Below, piece by piece: positions 24,721-33,334 of a stretch of 64,000 nucleotides of DNA. The stretch comes from Eikenella halliae. Lineage in GTDB: Bacteria; Pseudomonadota; Gammaproteobacteria; Burkholderiales; Neisseriaceae. The first letter of the stretch is position 1. Each line of letters begins with the position of its first letter. The stretch lies in contig NZ_LXSQ01000023.1 of the NCBI RefSeq assembly GCF_001648475.1, positions 1 to 64,000 on the forward strand. Reading direction: 5' to 3'. Below the pieces are notes generated by a model that had not been told where the DNA came from, searched no databases, and was given only the letters and a program-made list of their open reading frames with translations. The translations under genes were made by a program, and so were the position numbers.

Positions 24721-26076
24721 CTAGTTTACCCATGAGGCGGGGTTCATGGCTTGGTTGCGGTAGCGGATTTCGAAGTAGAGGCCGTTTTCGCCGTCGGGGA
24801 GGCTGCCGCTGCGGCCGATGGTTTGGCGGGCGGATACGCGGCTGCCTGCGCCGGCGCTGATTTGGGAGAGGCCGATGTAGATGCTGAGGTAGCCGTCGCC
24901 GTGGTCGATGATGACGGTGTTGCCGTAGCCTTGCAGGGGGGCGGCGTAGGCGACTTCGCCTTCGGCGATGCTGCGCACGGCGGTGGGCGGGGTGCTGATG
25001 AAGAGGCCTTTCCAGGTGCCGCCGCCGGGGCGGGCTTGGCCGAAGCGGCCGCTGATGCTGCCGCCGGCGGGGCGTTGCAGGCGGCCTTGCATGCGGCTGA
25101 AGCCGTGGCTTTGCGGCTCTTGGGCTTCGGGAGCTTCGAGGGCGAGGTCTTCGGCGGTGAGGGTGTTGCGGTTGGGGGTGTCCGGCTGTTCGGGCGGGGC
25201 GGGGCGGGTTTCGTTCGGGCGGAGATCGCTTTGGTTCGAACCGTTGTGTTCGTTTTCAGGTAGCCTTTGGGAGCGTGGGGCGGGTTTGTTGCCGTTTTGG
25301 GCTTGTTGGGCTTGCTGCTGGCGGCGTTGGCGCAGGATTTGGGCGCGGCGCTGGCGTTCGGCTTCCTGCCGTTGGGCGGAGCGGCGGCTGAGGCTGGCGA
25401 TGAGGCCGTTGAGGCGGCTTTCGTTTTGGCGCAGGGTTTGCAGCTTGGCGGTTTCGCGGCTGATGTCTTGCTCGAGGCTTTGCTGTTGGCGTTGTTGCTG
25501 TTGCTGCTGGCGGCCGAGTCGGGCGGCGGTGGTTTGCTGCTGGCGTTTGAGGGCGTCGAGCCGCTTGAGCTGCTCGTTGATGCTGTCTTGCTGCTGTTTG
25601 AGCTCTTGGCGGTTGTGTTGCAGCTGGGTGAGGGCTTGGGCGTTGGCTTGGTTGAGGTGGCGCAGGTATTCGAGATGGCGGCCTTTTTGCTGGGGGTCAG
25701 CGTTTTGCAGGAACAGGGTTACGGCGTTGGGCTGCTGGTTGCGATAACGGCTGTTGAGCAGGCGGGCGGCTTGGGCTTGGGTGTTTTGGATGCGGGTTTG
25801 CAGGCTGTCGAGCTTGGCCTGCATGGCTTGCAGTTCGCGCCAGGCGGTTTGGCGGTTGCGGGTGAGACGGTCGAGCTCGCGGCGCACGGTGTCGAGTTCG
25901 CTTTGGGTTTGGCGGATATTGCTTTGCAGCTGGCGTTGTTCGCTTTGCTGCTGTTGGAGTTTGCGGTTGCTCTCGCCGATGGCGCGCTGCACTTGGCGCA
26001 GGTCGTCTTTGGGTGCGGCGGCGGCGGGCAGGGCGCTGCAAAGGAGGGCGAGGAGGATAAGGATTTTGTGCTTCAT
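24721..26076 (-). CDS. envC: Amidase activator EnvC (degenerate LytM domain)
   Basis: 451 residues from the ATG at 26076. Residues 1-20 are a signal peptide ending PAAAA. A long Gln-rich coiled coil (about 25-255) follows, then a linker and a C-terminal LytM/M23 domain (about 335-451). The metal-binding positions of active M23 enzymes are replaced: the first motif region reads GGGTWKGLFI and the last GLYFEIRY. This is the known EnvC condition, in which the protein activates N-acetylmuramyl-L-alanine amidases at the division site rather than cutting peptidoglycan. A DUS lies in frame at 25253-25268 and encodes RLPEN in the linker. A longer frame to 26517 overlaps mntP and is rejected. Confidence 0.9.
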   Translation of the reverse strand: MKHKILILLALLCSALPAAAAPKDDLRQVQRAIGESNRKLQQQQSEQRQLQSNIRQTQSELDTVRRELDRLTRNRQTAWRELQAMQAKLDSLQTRIQNTQAQAARLLNSRYRNQQPNAVTLFLQNADPQQKGRHLEYLRHLNQANAQALTQLQHNRQELKQQQDSINEQLKRLDALKRQQQTTAARLGRQQQQQQRQQQSLEQDISRETAKLQTLRQNESRLNGLIASLSRRSAQRQEAERQRRAQILRQRRQQQAQQAQNGNKPAPRSQRLPENEHNGSNQSDLRPNETRPAPPEQPDTPNRNTLTAEDLALEAPEAQEPQSHGFSRMQGRLQRPAGGSISGRFGQARPGGGTWKGLFISTPPTAVRSIAEGEVAYAAPLQGYGNTVIIDHGDGYLSIYIGLSQISAGAGSRVSARQTIGRSGSLPDGENGLYFEIRYRNQAMNPASWVN

Positions 26077-26077
26077 G

Positions 26078-26112
26078 AGGCTACCTGAAAAAGGAGAGGC
26101 TACCTGAAAAGG
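26078..26112. repeat. Two tandem DUS copies between mntP and envC
   Basis: AGGCTACCTGAAAAAGG and AGGCTACCTGAAAAGGG are direct repeats. In the leftward gene direction they do not form a hairpin, unlike most pairs in this window. Confidence 0.6.
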
Positions 26113-26114
26113 GT

Positions 26115-26717
26115 TTAGAGGAAATGGAGGTGTTCGGCGAGGATGAGGGTGCCGATGCCGATGAGGACGAGGCCGCCGAGGATTTCGGCGCGTTTGCCGA
26201 TGGCGCTGCCCAGGAGGTTGCCCAAACGCAGGCCGATGGCGGCCATGATGGTGGTGGCCAGGCCGATGGTGAGGGCGGTGAGCAGGATGTTGACTTCGAG
26301 GAAGGCCAGGCCGACGCCGACGATCATGGAGTCGATGCTGGTGGCGAAGGCGATGGTGACAAGCATCAGCGGCGACGGCGGGCGACGGCGGGATTGGTCG
26401 CTTTCGGGCTGCGCCTCTGCAGATTGTTCCCTGGCGGGCTGTTCCGGCTGCAGCGCGCCGTAAATCATGCGCAGGCCGAGCAGGAGCAGCAGGATGAAGG
26501 CGATCCAGTGATCCCAATCGGCGATGTAGCGTTGTGCCACGGAGCCGATTGCCCAGCCGATGAGCGGGGTGAGGGTTTCTACGCTGCCGAACACGGCGGC
26601 GGTGCGCAGCGTGCCCCGGCGGGTGGGCGTGCCGATGGCGGCGCCTTGGGCGATGGCGGCGGCGAAGGCGTCCATAGACATGCCGAAGGCGAGGGCGAGG
26701 ATGGTGAGGAAGCTCAT
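26115..26717 (-). CDS. mntP: Manganese efflux pump MntP
   Basis: 200 residues, six membrane helices and the two MntP half-signatures: AFGMSMDAFAAAIAQG near residue 9 and FATSIDSMIVGVG near 120, each carrying the aspartate needed for Mn2+ export. The start at 26717 fits the family; an upstream extension to 26780 lacks support. The loop between the halves is charged and long (AREQSAEAQPESDQSRRR). It sits between gpmI and envC, two genes that are neighbours in many proteobacteria, so it may be a lineage-specific insertion. No manganese riboswitch is visible upstream. Confidence 0.9.
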   Translation of the reverse strand: MSFLTILALAFGMSMDAFAAAIAQGAAIGTPTRRGTLRTAAVFGSVETLTPLIGWAIGSVAQRYIADWDHWIAFILLLLLGLRMIYGALQPEQPAREQSAEAQPESDQSRRRPPSPLMLVTIAFATSIDSMIVGVGLAFLEVNILLTALTIGLATTIMAAIGLRLGNLLGSAIGKRAEILGGLVLIGIGTLILAEHLHFL

Positions 26718-26726
26718 GGCGGGGGG

Positions 26727-26755
26727 AGGCTGCCTGAAAGCTTTCAGGTAGCCTG
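26727..26755. repeat. Hairpin of one variant and one standard DUS
   Basis: AGGCTGCCTGAAAGCTTTCAGGTAGCCTGC pairs an AGGCTGCCTGAA (the dialect described for Simonsiella) with a standard eikDUS, giving a G-T mismatch in the stem. It lies between gpmI and mntP and could terminate gpmI transcripts. Confidence 0.5.
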
Positions 26756-26766
26756 CTGCTGGGCAG

Positions 26767-28287
26767 TCAAACAAACTCAATCAGGCTCTCGCCGCTCATT
26801 TCCTGCGGCTTGGGCAGGCCGAGCATGGCGAGGAGGGTGGGGGCGATGTCTTTCAGTGCGCCGCCGGCTTTGATGCGGGCGGGGCGGCCGACATACAGGA
26901 AGGGCACGGGGTTGGTGGTGTGCTGGGTGTGCGGCTGGCCGTTGGCAGGGTCGAACATCTGCTCGCAGTTGCCGTGGTCGGCGGTAATCAGCACTTCGCC
27001 GCCGGCTGCCTGGGCGGCAGCCACGATTTTGCCCACGCAGTCGTCGAGCGTTTCCACCGCTTTGATGGTGGCGGCCAGCATGCCGCTGTGGCCGACCATG
27101 TCGCCGTTGGCGAAGTTGCACAGAATCACGTCGAAACGTTTGGCGGCGAGGCTGTCGAGGATGTGTTGGCACACTTGCGGCGCGCTCATTTCGGGCTGCA
27201 AATCGTAGGTGGCGACTTTGGGCGAGGGCACGAGGATCCGCTCTTCACCGGGATAGGGCTCTTCGCGGCCGCCGCTGAGGAAGTAGGTAACGTGCGGATA
27301 TTTCTCGGTTTCGGCAATGCGCAGCTGGCTGATGCCTTGGGCAGACAGGTATTCGCCCAAGCCGTTGCGGATGCTTTCTTGGGCAAACAGCACGGGGAAG
27401 CGGTATTGGCTGCCGTAGCTGGTGAGCGAGGTGAAATAGCCGGGGCGGAAGCGCTGTTGGCGCGGGAAGCCTTGGAAATCGTCGAACAGCAGGGCTTGGG
27501 TGAGCTCGCGGGCGCGGTCGGCGCGGAAGTTCATGAAGACAACCGCATCACCGTCGTGCAGGGCGGCTGCTGGGTCGATGACGGTGGGCTGCACGAATTC
27601 GTCGTGTTCACCGCGTTCATAGGCGGCGGCCAGGGCTTGCAGCGGCGTATCGGCGCGGAACGGGGCTTGGCCGAACAGGGCGTTGTAGGCCTGCTCAACG
27701 CGCTCCCAGCGGTTGTCGCGGTCCATGGCGAAGAAGCGGCCGACCACGCAGCCCACTTTCACTTGCGGATGCTGTTCGCAATAGCTTTGCAGGGTTTTCA
27801 GGTAGCCTTCCGCACTTTGCGGCGGGGTGTCGCGGCCGTCTAGGAAGGGGTGGAACACGATTTTCTGCATGCCGGCGGCCAGGGCGGCATCGGCCACGGC
27901 GAAGAAGTGGTTGATGTGGCTGTGCACGCCGCCGTCGGAGAAGCAGCCGAGCAGGTGCACGGTTTTCGTGGGGCTTTGCCAGGCGGCGGTGAGGGCGGGG
28001 TTTTGCGCGAGCGAGCCGTTTTCGATGGCCATGTCGATGCGGGTGATGTCTTGCGCCACCACGCGGCCGGCACCGATGTTCAAATGCCCCACTTCGGAGT
28101 TGCCGAACTGGCCGACGGGCAGGCCCACCATGCGTTCGGAGGCATCAATCGTTCCGTAGGCGTATTGGGCTTTGAGGCGGTCGAGATTGGGGGTGTTGGC
28201 GAGGAGGACGGAGTTGTCGTCGCCTTCGGGGCGGTGGCCGAAGCCGTCGAGAATGAGGAGGACGATGGGTTTGGTGAGCTTGCTCAT
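26767..28287 (-). CDS. gpmI: 2,3-bisphosphoglycerate-independent phosphoglycerate mutase
   Basis: A 506-residue Mn-dependent glycolytic enzyme that interconverts 3- and 2-phosphoglycerate. The phosphatase-like metal motif begins at LLILDGFG (residue 12), the phosphoserine motif is GNSEVGHLNIGAGR near residue 63, and the last metal site is ITADHGNCEQM near 440. Dependence of GpmI on manganese makes the neighbouring Mn exporter mntP an interesting partner, although their joint regulation is only inference. A DUS lies in frame at about 27797-27810 (GYLKTL). Confidence 0.95.
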   Translation of the reverse strand: MSKLTKPIVLLILDGFGHRPEGDDNSVLLANTPNLDRLKAQYAYGTIDASERMVGLPVGQFGNSEVGHLNIGAGRVVAQDITRIDMAIENGSLAQNPALTAAWQSPTKTVHLLGCFSDGGVHSHINHFFAVADAALAAGMQKIVFHPFLDGRDTPPQSAEGYLKTLQSYCEQHPQVKVGCVVGRFFAMDRDNRWERVEQAYNALFGQAPFRADTPLQALAAAYERGEHDEFVQPTVIDPAAALHDGDAVVFMNFRADRARELTQALLFDDFQGFPRQQRFRPGYFTSLTSYGSQYRFPVLFAQESIRNGLGEYLSAQGISQLRIAETEKYPHVTYFLSGGREEPYPGEERILVPSPKVATYDLQPEMSAPQVCQHILDSLAAKRFDVILCNFANGDMVGHSGMLAATIKAVETLDDCVGKIVAAAQAAGGEVLITADHGNCEQMFDPANGQPHTQHTTNPVPFLYVGRPARIKAGGALKDIAPTLLAMLGLPKPQEMSGESLIEFV

Positions 28288-28424
28288 GATATGCGCCGGG
28301 CTGGGAATTGGGATGGGGCATTATATAGCGGATTGGGTGGGAATTGAATGCGCGAAGGGCTACCTGAAAAAGCAAATCGGGTTTCAGGTAGCCTTATTAG
28401 CCAATCCATATGCTATCCGACCGG

Positions 28425-28475
28425 GTTGGCTTGCCGTGCCGCACTGCCTGTGCTATTTGCCGCTTGCCGCCGAGT
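28425..28475. repeat. Correia interior remnant
   Basis: GTTGGCTTGCCGTGCCGCACTG and the following TGCCGCTTGCCGCC align with the Correia interior with scattered changes. The 225-base gap between cytX and gpmI also holds an inverted DUS pair (about 28350-28394). Confidence 0.4.
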
Positions 28476-28512
28476 ATCGAAAGCGTGTGGCTTGGTCTAT
28501 TTTCTGCCTGGC

Positions 28513-29724
28513 TCAGCCCTTATGCACTGCCGCTTTGCCTGCCGAGGGCAGCAACTTGCGCACCAGCAGCGTCAGCGCAAACGTGGCTGCAATCACCGGC
28601 AGCGTGGTGCCCAGCGGCGGCTGCCATTTCAGCATCTGGCGGTAGAACACAAAGCCCGCCAGCCACAAGGCCAGGCTCACCCAATCCACTTCCCCCGAAG
28701 CCGGTTTGCGTTTCAGCACAAAATAATCCGCAATCTGTACCGCAATCATCGGCGCAAACACCGAGCCGATAAAATACAAAAACCCTTCAAAGCGGCTCAC
28801 ATCGAGCACCAGCGCCAGCAGCGTGCCCAGCAGCGTAACCGCCGCTGCCACCGCCACTTCACCAAAGCGGCTGCTGATGCTGTGAAAGCTCACCCCGGCC
28901 GAATACGCATCCAAAAACGTCGTGCTCACCGTGGACAACACCACCACCAAAATCCCCGCCGCGCCCAGCCCGGCATATTGCAGCATCGGCGCAATTTCGC
29001 TCTGCCCGGCAAACAGCGCCGCTGCCAGCCCGATGGCATACATCCACGAGCTGGTGCAGAAATAAGCCAGCGTAGCCGAAAGCGTGGCCGCCTGCGCCTT
29101 GGCTGCGCGGCGGGTGTAGTCCGACACCAGCGGCAGCCACGACAGCGGCATTACCGCCGCCAGCTCCACCGCCAGCCCGAAACTCATCGCTTCCGCATCT
29201 GCCTGCCCGGCTGCCGCTGGTTCGCCGGAGGCTACCTGAACACTCAACCACAGCGTGAGCGCAAACAGCGTGCCCATCGACACCAAATTGATTTTGCTGA
29301 AATTCCGCATTCCAATACGCAGCCACAGCAGAATCAGTGCGCCGATAATCACGCTCCAAACTGTCTGCGCGCCGCTCCAGCCCGCCGTGAGCGCCGCCGA
29401 AGCCTGCGCCCCGGTGAAAATCATAATCGCCGTCCAGCCCACCAACTGCACCACATTGGCAGCAGCAAACAGCAGCGAGCCGCGACGGCCGAAGGAAAGC
29501 TGTACCGTTTCCATCGCACTGCGCCCCGTTTGCGCCCCGATCAGCCCCGCTAGGTAAAACAGCATCCCGCCGATGATGTGGCCGATAGCCACCGCCAAAA
29601 GACCCATGCGCCAACCCAATGGCGCAAATAGCATGCCGGTGAGGATTTCCGCCACCGACACCGCCGCCCCAAACCAAATCACCGCCGAAGCGGTAACCGA
29701 AAGTTTATCTGCCTGCCGTTCCAT
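28513..29724 (-). CDS. cytX: Hydroxymethylpyrimidine transporter CytX (NCS1 family)
   Basis: A 403-residue permease with about 12 membrane segments, related to cytosine permeases (AAVSVAEILTGML near residue 21, MPLSWLPLVSDYTR near 195). The upstream TPP riboswitch ties it to thiamin metabolism, and this combination defines CytX, a putative importer of the thiamin precursor hydroxymethylpyrimidine. The ATG at 29724 is preceded by AGAGGAAAC; a TTG at 29727 is less likely. A DUS-like AGGCTACCTGAA lies in frame near 29228-29239 (VQVASG). No thi genes are in the window. Confidence 0.88.
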   Translation of the reverse strand: MERQADKLSVTASAVIWFGAAVSVAEILTGMLFAPLGWRMGLLAVAIGHIIGGMLFYLAGLIGAQTGRSAMETVQLSFGRRGSLLFAAANVVQLVGWTAIMIFTGAQASAALTAGWSGAQTVWSVIIGALILLWLRIGMRNFSKINLVSMGTLFALTLWLSVQVASGEPAAAGQADAEAMSFGLAVELAAVMPLSWLPLVSDYTRRAAKAQAATLSATLAYFCTSSWMYAIGLAAALFAGQSEIAPMLQYAGLGAAGILVVVLSTVSTTFLDAYSAGVSFHSISSRFGEVAVAAAVTLLGTLLALVLDVSRFEGFLYFIGSVFAPMIAVQIADYFVLKRKPASGEVDWVSLALWLAGFVFYRQMLKWQPPLGTTLPVIAATFALTLLVRKLLPSAGKAAVHKG

Positions 29725-29784
29725 CAAATTGTTTCCTCTCTATATTTGAAAAACTACTCCGCCGATCCGCGTATCAAACACGCA

Positions 29785-29811
29785 CAAAAAAGCCCGGCAT
29801 ACCAAGCCGGG
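29785..29811 (-). terminator. Intrinsic terminator of the cytX leader
   Basis: Reading leftward, CCCGGC-TTGGTAT-GCCGGG followed by CTTTTTT lies between the TPP aptamer and cytX. It is the expected expression platform for transcriptional shut-off when TPP is bound. Confidence 0.75.
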
Positions 29812-29900
29812 GTGCAGCATAAAGCAGAGAAGAAACCATCCGTTCCGGAAGGGGCAAAGCAACCCGAACGGCACACGCCGCCCGCATCCTCTGCCTGATA

Positions 29901-29972
29901 GTTCCCTACGCCGGTGCTAACCGGATCAGGTACAACGGGTATCCTCTCAGCCGCCCAAGGCAGCACCCCGAC
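29901..29972 (-). promoter_or_regulatory. TPP riboswitch (THI element)
   Basis: Reading leftward the conserved THI core is clear: GGGGTGC, then GGCTGAGAGGATACCC, ACCTGATCCGGTTAGCACCGG and CGTAGGGAA. It lies about 175 bases upstream of cytX with an intrinsic terminator in between, which suggests that high TPP ends transcription before cytX. Confidence 0.93.
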
Positions 29973-30197
29973 TAATTGGACGCGATTATACCCCCCCCGC
30001 CCTGTTTTTTCAAGCCGCCGCAGCAAAGGCCGCCGACACGTCAAATGGTTGAATGATTCCAACGGCAACAATGTTTCCACACCCAGCCGTTGCGCTTCTG
30101 CACACCTGCAAATCCAAACGGGAAGCATGCTAACGAAACGGAGTAATCGGGGCAGATTGCTATTTGGCTTCAGAACTGTCGAGAAGCAGCACATAAG

Positions 30198-30237
30198 TTT
30201 TCAGGTAGCCCCTTCCCCCCACAGGCTACCTGAAAAA
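30198..30237. repeat. Inverted DUS pair upstream of the cytX leader
   Basis: TTTTCAGGTAGCC and GGCTACCTGAAAAA with a 13 nt spacer. The rest of 29973-30381 has a second pair at 30331-30372 (one arm reads GGCTATCTGAAAG) and no visible gene. Confidence 0.55.
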
Positions 30238-30381
30238 CTTCAGCCAACTCTTACTACATCACCGTAGTTCAACTTTTGTTACACCAGACAATTCCCTACC
30301 CGACAAGAATGCGGCAGCATTCAGCTTAGAGGCTATCTGAAAGCTGATATAGTGAGCTTTCAGGTAGCCTTTTGCATACTC

Positions 30382-30960
30382 CTAACGACGGCCGCAAGGA
30401 TGCTGGCGCGCCCTATCCGGCCGCGTATCGCACAGCGACATGCCGCGCAGTCGGCGTGCCGTATCGGTTATCTCCGCCCGGCTCGGCAGGTGGCGGAAAG
30501 CGTATTGCGCCACATAAAGCGCGCGTTCGCCCCGCATCGCTTTTATCCAAGTATATTCCGGCCTGCCGCTTTGCGGGTTGTGCTCGCAGCTCATTTGCAA
30601 CAAAGCGAAGGGATAGCCGTTTTCCTGCCCTTCGCTCAGATTGATTGTGTTGCCGCCCGGGCAGGCGCTCCGCCAGCCGTCCGACACCGCGCGGCGGAAA
30701 TCGATTACCGAGCGGGTGTCGCCGGCGAAGGTTTGTAGGGTAACCATCCGCTCCCAATTCTGCACCGTTTGCCCTTTTGGCACCAATTCCACGATGGTTT
30801 GCCCGCCCTGCGAAGCCTGATAGCCGGTTTCAAAATCTGCGGGCGGTGTGCCGAAGGAAACGATTTCTCCGCCGCGTTGGGCAGGCGCAGCCAGTGCCAC
30901 GGCGGGAAGCAGTATCAGGGCGGCTGCCCAGGTTTTCAGCTTCATTTTGCTGTGTTTCAT
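30382..30960 (-). CDS. Periplasmic protein of unknown function
   Basis: A 192-residue protein with a signal peptide (residues 1-25, ending VALAAPA) and a preceding AAAAGGATAAAAC. The mature part is globular with four cysteines: ACPGG near 101, MSCEHN near 125, SLCDT near 175 and HPCGR near 189. The segment WERMVTLQTF suggests a beta-strand-rich fold. I do not recognise a named family. It is transcribed alone, with inverted DUS pairs on both sides. The last residues (RPDRARQHPCGRR) are unusually basic. Confidence 0.65.
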   Translation of the reverse strand: MKHSKMKLKTWAAALILLPAVALAAPAQRGGEIVSFGTPPADFETGYQASQGGQTIVELVPKGQTVQNWERMVTLQTFAGDTRSVIDFRRAVSDGWRSACPGGNTINLSEGQENGYPFALLQMSCEHNPQSGRPEYTWIKAMRGERALYVAQYAFRHLPSRAEITDTARRLRGMSLCDTRPDRARQHPCGRR

Positions 30961-31047
30961 GTTTTATCCTTTTGTTGGAATGAGGAATGTGGAAGTTGTC
31001 GGGCGGTGTGCAGTGCAAAACGGTTTGGCCGTATGCCTGCTTTACGT

Positions 31048-31091
31048 CCAAAGGCTACCTGAAACCTCATTCCTGTTTTCAGGTAGTCTTA
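31048..31091. terminator. Inverted DUS pair between ruvX and the periplasmic protein gene
   Basis: AAAGGCTACCTGAAA with TTTTCAGGTAGTCTT; the second arm has one change (AGTCT). It is next to the ruvX stop and could end ruvX transcription. Confidence 0.5.
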
Positions 31092-31096
31092 TATTG

Positions 31097-31543
31097 TTAG
31101 CCGTGAAACTCTTCCACCCAGCCCCCTTCAAAGAAGCCCTGCAAAATCGCCTGCGCGGCCACTTGGTCAAGCACGGGCTTTTGTTTGCGGCCGCGCAGGC
31201 CGGTTTGGTTGAGGAGCTCGGAAGCGTAGAGCGAAGTGAGCCGCTCGTCTGCCCAATACACGGGCAGGCCGAAGCGGCCGTTAAGTCGGCGGCCGAATTT
31301 TCGGGCCAAGCGGGTCATTTCGTGTTCGCTGCCGTCGGTGGAAAGCGGCAGCCCCACCACGAATTGCACCGGCCGCCATTCGGCCACCAGGGCGGCGATG
31401 GCGGCGAACTTTTTGTCGTTGCCCTCGCCGCTGACGGTGGCCAGCGGGTGGGCGATGCCCACTTCGGCATCGCCCTGCGCCACGCCGATGCGGGTTTCGC
31501 CAAAATCGAAGGCCAGTGTGGTACCGTGCGGGATATTAAGCAT
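31097..31543 (-). CDS. ruvX: YqgF/RuvX-family nuclease-fold protein
   Basis: 148 residues with an RNase H-like fold. [15 protein letters not shown] near residue 11 and the later [10 protein letters not shown] and YWADERLTS motifs carry the acidic residues of the family. In E. coli YqgF processes the pre-16S rRNA 5' end; the name RuvX reflects a proposed Holliday-junction role. The ATG at 31543 overlaps the end of yqgE by 8 bases, so the pair is translationally coupled; the frame is open to 31699, but that part lies within yqgE. This yqgE-yqgF pairing is common. Confidence 0.9.
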   Translation of the reverse strand: MLNIPHGTTLAFDFGETRIGVAQGDAEVGIAHPLATVSGEGNDKKFAAIAALVAEWRPVQFVVGLPLSTDGSEHEMTRLARKFGRRLNGRFGLPVYWADERLTSLYASELLNQTGLRGRKQKPVLDQVAAQAILQGFFEGGWVEEFHG

Positions 31544-32084
31544 GGCCGCCGGTTCGAATGAGTTGTTCGGGGGCGATGTTGAGCAGCGACATGGCAGCGT
31601 GGTAGCGCTGCTCGTGCGGCATGCCGAACATGATGTGCTCGCTGGCAGGCACGGTGAGCCAGCTGTTTTCCGCCAGCTCGCGCTCGAGCTGGCCGGCACT
31701 CCAGCCGGTGTAGCCCATAAACAGCATAGCCTGCTTCACGCTTTGTTCGTCGTGCAGGTGGGGAAGGATGTCGCCGGAGGAGGTGAGCGCGAGGTTGTCG
31801 CTCACGATGATGCTGCTCGTCCAGTTGCCCGCCGGGCTGTGCAGCACAAACCCGCGGTCCACCTGAACGGGGCCGCCCAGGAAAATGCAGTCGTCAAACA
31901 GATGCTGCGGCGCGGTGTGCTGCTGGGCGGAAAGAATCTGCCGCAGCGGCAGCGGCGAGGGCTTGTTGATGATCACGCCCATGCAGCCTTCGGCGGAATA
32001 GGAGCAAACATACACCACGCTTTCGGCAAAGAAATTATCCTGCATATCGGGCATGGCGATGAGGAAATGGTTGGTTAAATCCAT
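31536..32084 (-). CDS. yqgE: YqgE/AlgH family protein
   Basis: A 182-residue UPF0301 protein with the family landmarks [12 protein letters not shown] at the N-terminus, [10 protein letters not shown] near residue 34, [15 protein letters not shown] near 68 and [13 protein letters not shown] near 123. Molecular function is not established; AlgH was named for an effect on alginate genes in Pseudomonas. It is the first gene of a two-gene unit with ruvX. Confidence 0.9.
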   Translation of the reverse strand: MDLTNHFLIAMPDMQDNFFAESVVYVCSYSAEGCMGVIINKPSPLPLRQILSAQQHTAPQHLFDDCIFLGGPVQVDRGFVLHSPAGNWTSSIIVSDNLALTSSGDILPHLHDEQSVKQAMLFMGYTGWSAGQLERELAENSWLTVPASEHIMFGMPHEQRYHAAMSLLNIAPEQLIRTGGHA

Positions 32085-32171
32085 AATTGGTTTCGGCGTG
32101 TGTGGAAATGGTTGGATTATATAGCGGCGATGGCCGATTTAATACCGCAGGCGGGATTTGGCTTCTTTGAA

Positions 32172-32292
32172 TTTTCAGGTAGCCTTTGCGCCGGGGAGGC
32201 TACCTGAAAATTTAAGAAGAAGTTGGGCGGTATGGATGGCTGTTATCCGTTTCAGGTAGCCTCTTTAATTTGGTTTGAGGCTACCTGAAAAT
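32172..32292. repeat. Two inverted DUS pairs downstream of amgK
   Basis: Pairs at about 32174-32212 and 32250-32291 separate the leftward amgK stop from the yqgE promoter region. The nearer one probably ends amgK transcription. Confidence 0.6.
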
Positions 32293-32309
32293 GGATTTGC
32301 AAGCAGAAT

Positions 32310-33314
32310 CTAGAACGTGTAGCCGGTTTGCAGCTCTTCATCGCCCACCAGCTCGAGTAAGAGCGTGTAGAGCGGGGCGAGTTCGCGGTAGCGGCGGGCG
32401 GTACGGCGCAGGTAGTTGAGGAAGCGGGGGATTTCGGGGCGGTATTTGCCTTTGCCGTCGCGGTGCCACAGGCGGGCGAAAATGCCGGCCACTTTCAAGT
32501 GCCGCTGCACGCCCATCCATTCGAAATCGCGGTAGAAGCGGTCGAAATCGGCGGGTACGGGCAGGCCGGCGGCTCGGGCCTTTTCCCAGTAGCGCACGGC
32601 CAGGTCGATGACAAACTCCTCTCCCCATTCGATAAATGCGTCGCGCAGGAGGGAAACCAGGTCGTAAGTAATCGGGCCGTAGAGCGCGTCTTGGAAATCC
32701 AGCACGCCGGGGCGGCCCGGGGTGAGCATCAGGTTGCGCACGATGAAGTCGCGGTGTACATACACTTGCGGCTGGGCGGTCAGCACGGGCAGGAGGGTAT
32801 CGAGCGTTTGCCGCCACAGCTGCTGCTGTTTGAAGTTCAGGCTTTTGCCCAGCTCTTTGGCCATAAACCAATCGGGGAACAGCTGCATTTCCCGGCGCAT
32901 CACGGCTTCATCGTATTCGGGCAGCACGCCGGGGCGGCTGGATTTTTGCAATTCAATCAGCGTGTCGAGTGCGTCCAAAAGCAGGGCACGCTGCACTTCG
33001 GGGCGGGTGTCGTGCTCCAGTGCGGCCAGGTAGGGCACTTTGCCGAAGTCTTCCAAGGCGGCGAAACCGTGTTCGATATCGTGGTGGAACACTTGCGGCA
33101 CATGCACGGCGGCAAAAATCTCGCGCACGCGCAAATAAGGCTCGATGCTCATTTTGTCGGGCGGCGCGTCCATGCAGACCACGCTCTCGCCGTTTTCGAA
33201 TACGGCGCGGAAATAGCGGCGGAAATCGGCATCTGCTGCGGCGAAGGAAAGGGTGAAACTTCGCTGCGGATAACGTTTCTGCAGCCAGTTTTGCAATTCT
33301 TTTTCTCGTTCCAT
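32310..33314 (-). CDS. amgK: N-acetylmuramate/N-acetylglucosamine kinase AmgK
   Basis: A 334-residue aminoglycoside-phosphotransferase-fold kinase. The catalytic loop VYVHRDFIVRNLML near residue 186 and the metal-binding VLDFQDALYGP near 206 (DFQD) are clear. AmgK phosphorylates the anomeric position of recovered MurNAc or GlcNAc in the cell-wall recycling route to UDP-MurNAc. It is divergent from lptD with only 20 bases between the start codons, an arrangement also seen in other Neisseriaceae and Pseudomonas. The partner murU is not in the window. Confidence 0.85.
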   Translation of the reverse strand: MEREKELQNWLQKRYPQRSFTLSFAAADADFRRYFRAVFENGESVVCMDAPPDKMSIEPYLRVREIFAAVHVPQVFHHDIEHGFAALEDFGKVPYLAALEHDTRPEVQRALLLDALDTLIELQKSSRPGVLPEYDEAVMRREMQLFPDWFMAKELGKSLNFKQQQLWRQTLDTLLPVLTAQPQVYVHRDFIVRNLMLTPGRPGVLDFQDALYGPITYDLVSLLRDAFIEWGEEFVIDLAVRYWEKARAAGLPVPADFDRFYRDFEWMGVQRHLKVAGIFARLWHRDGKGKYRPEIPRFLNYLRRTARRYRELAPLYTLLLELVGDEELQTGYTF

Positions 33315-33334
33315 GATGTTTTTCGGGTTAAAAT

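Noticed and set aside
24721..26517. Extended envC frame of 598 codons starting inside mntP
   Set aside because: The extra N-terminal part is antisense-like, Arg/His/Pro-rich sequence. The ATG at 26076 begins a proper signal peptide.
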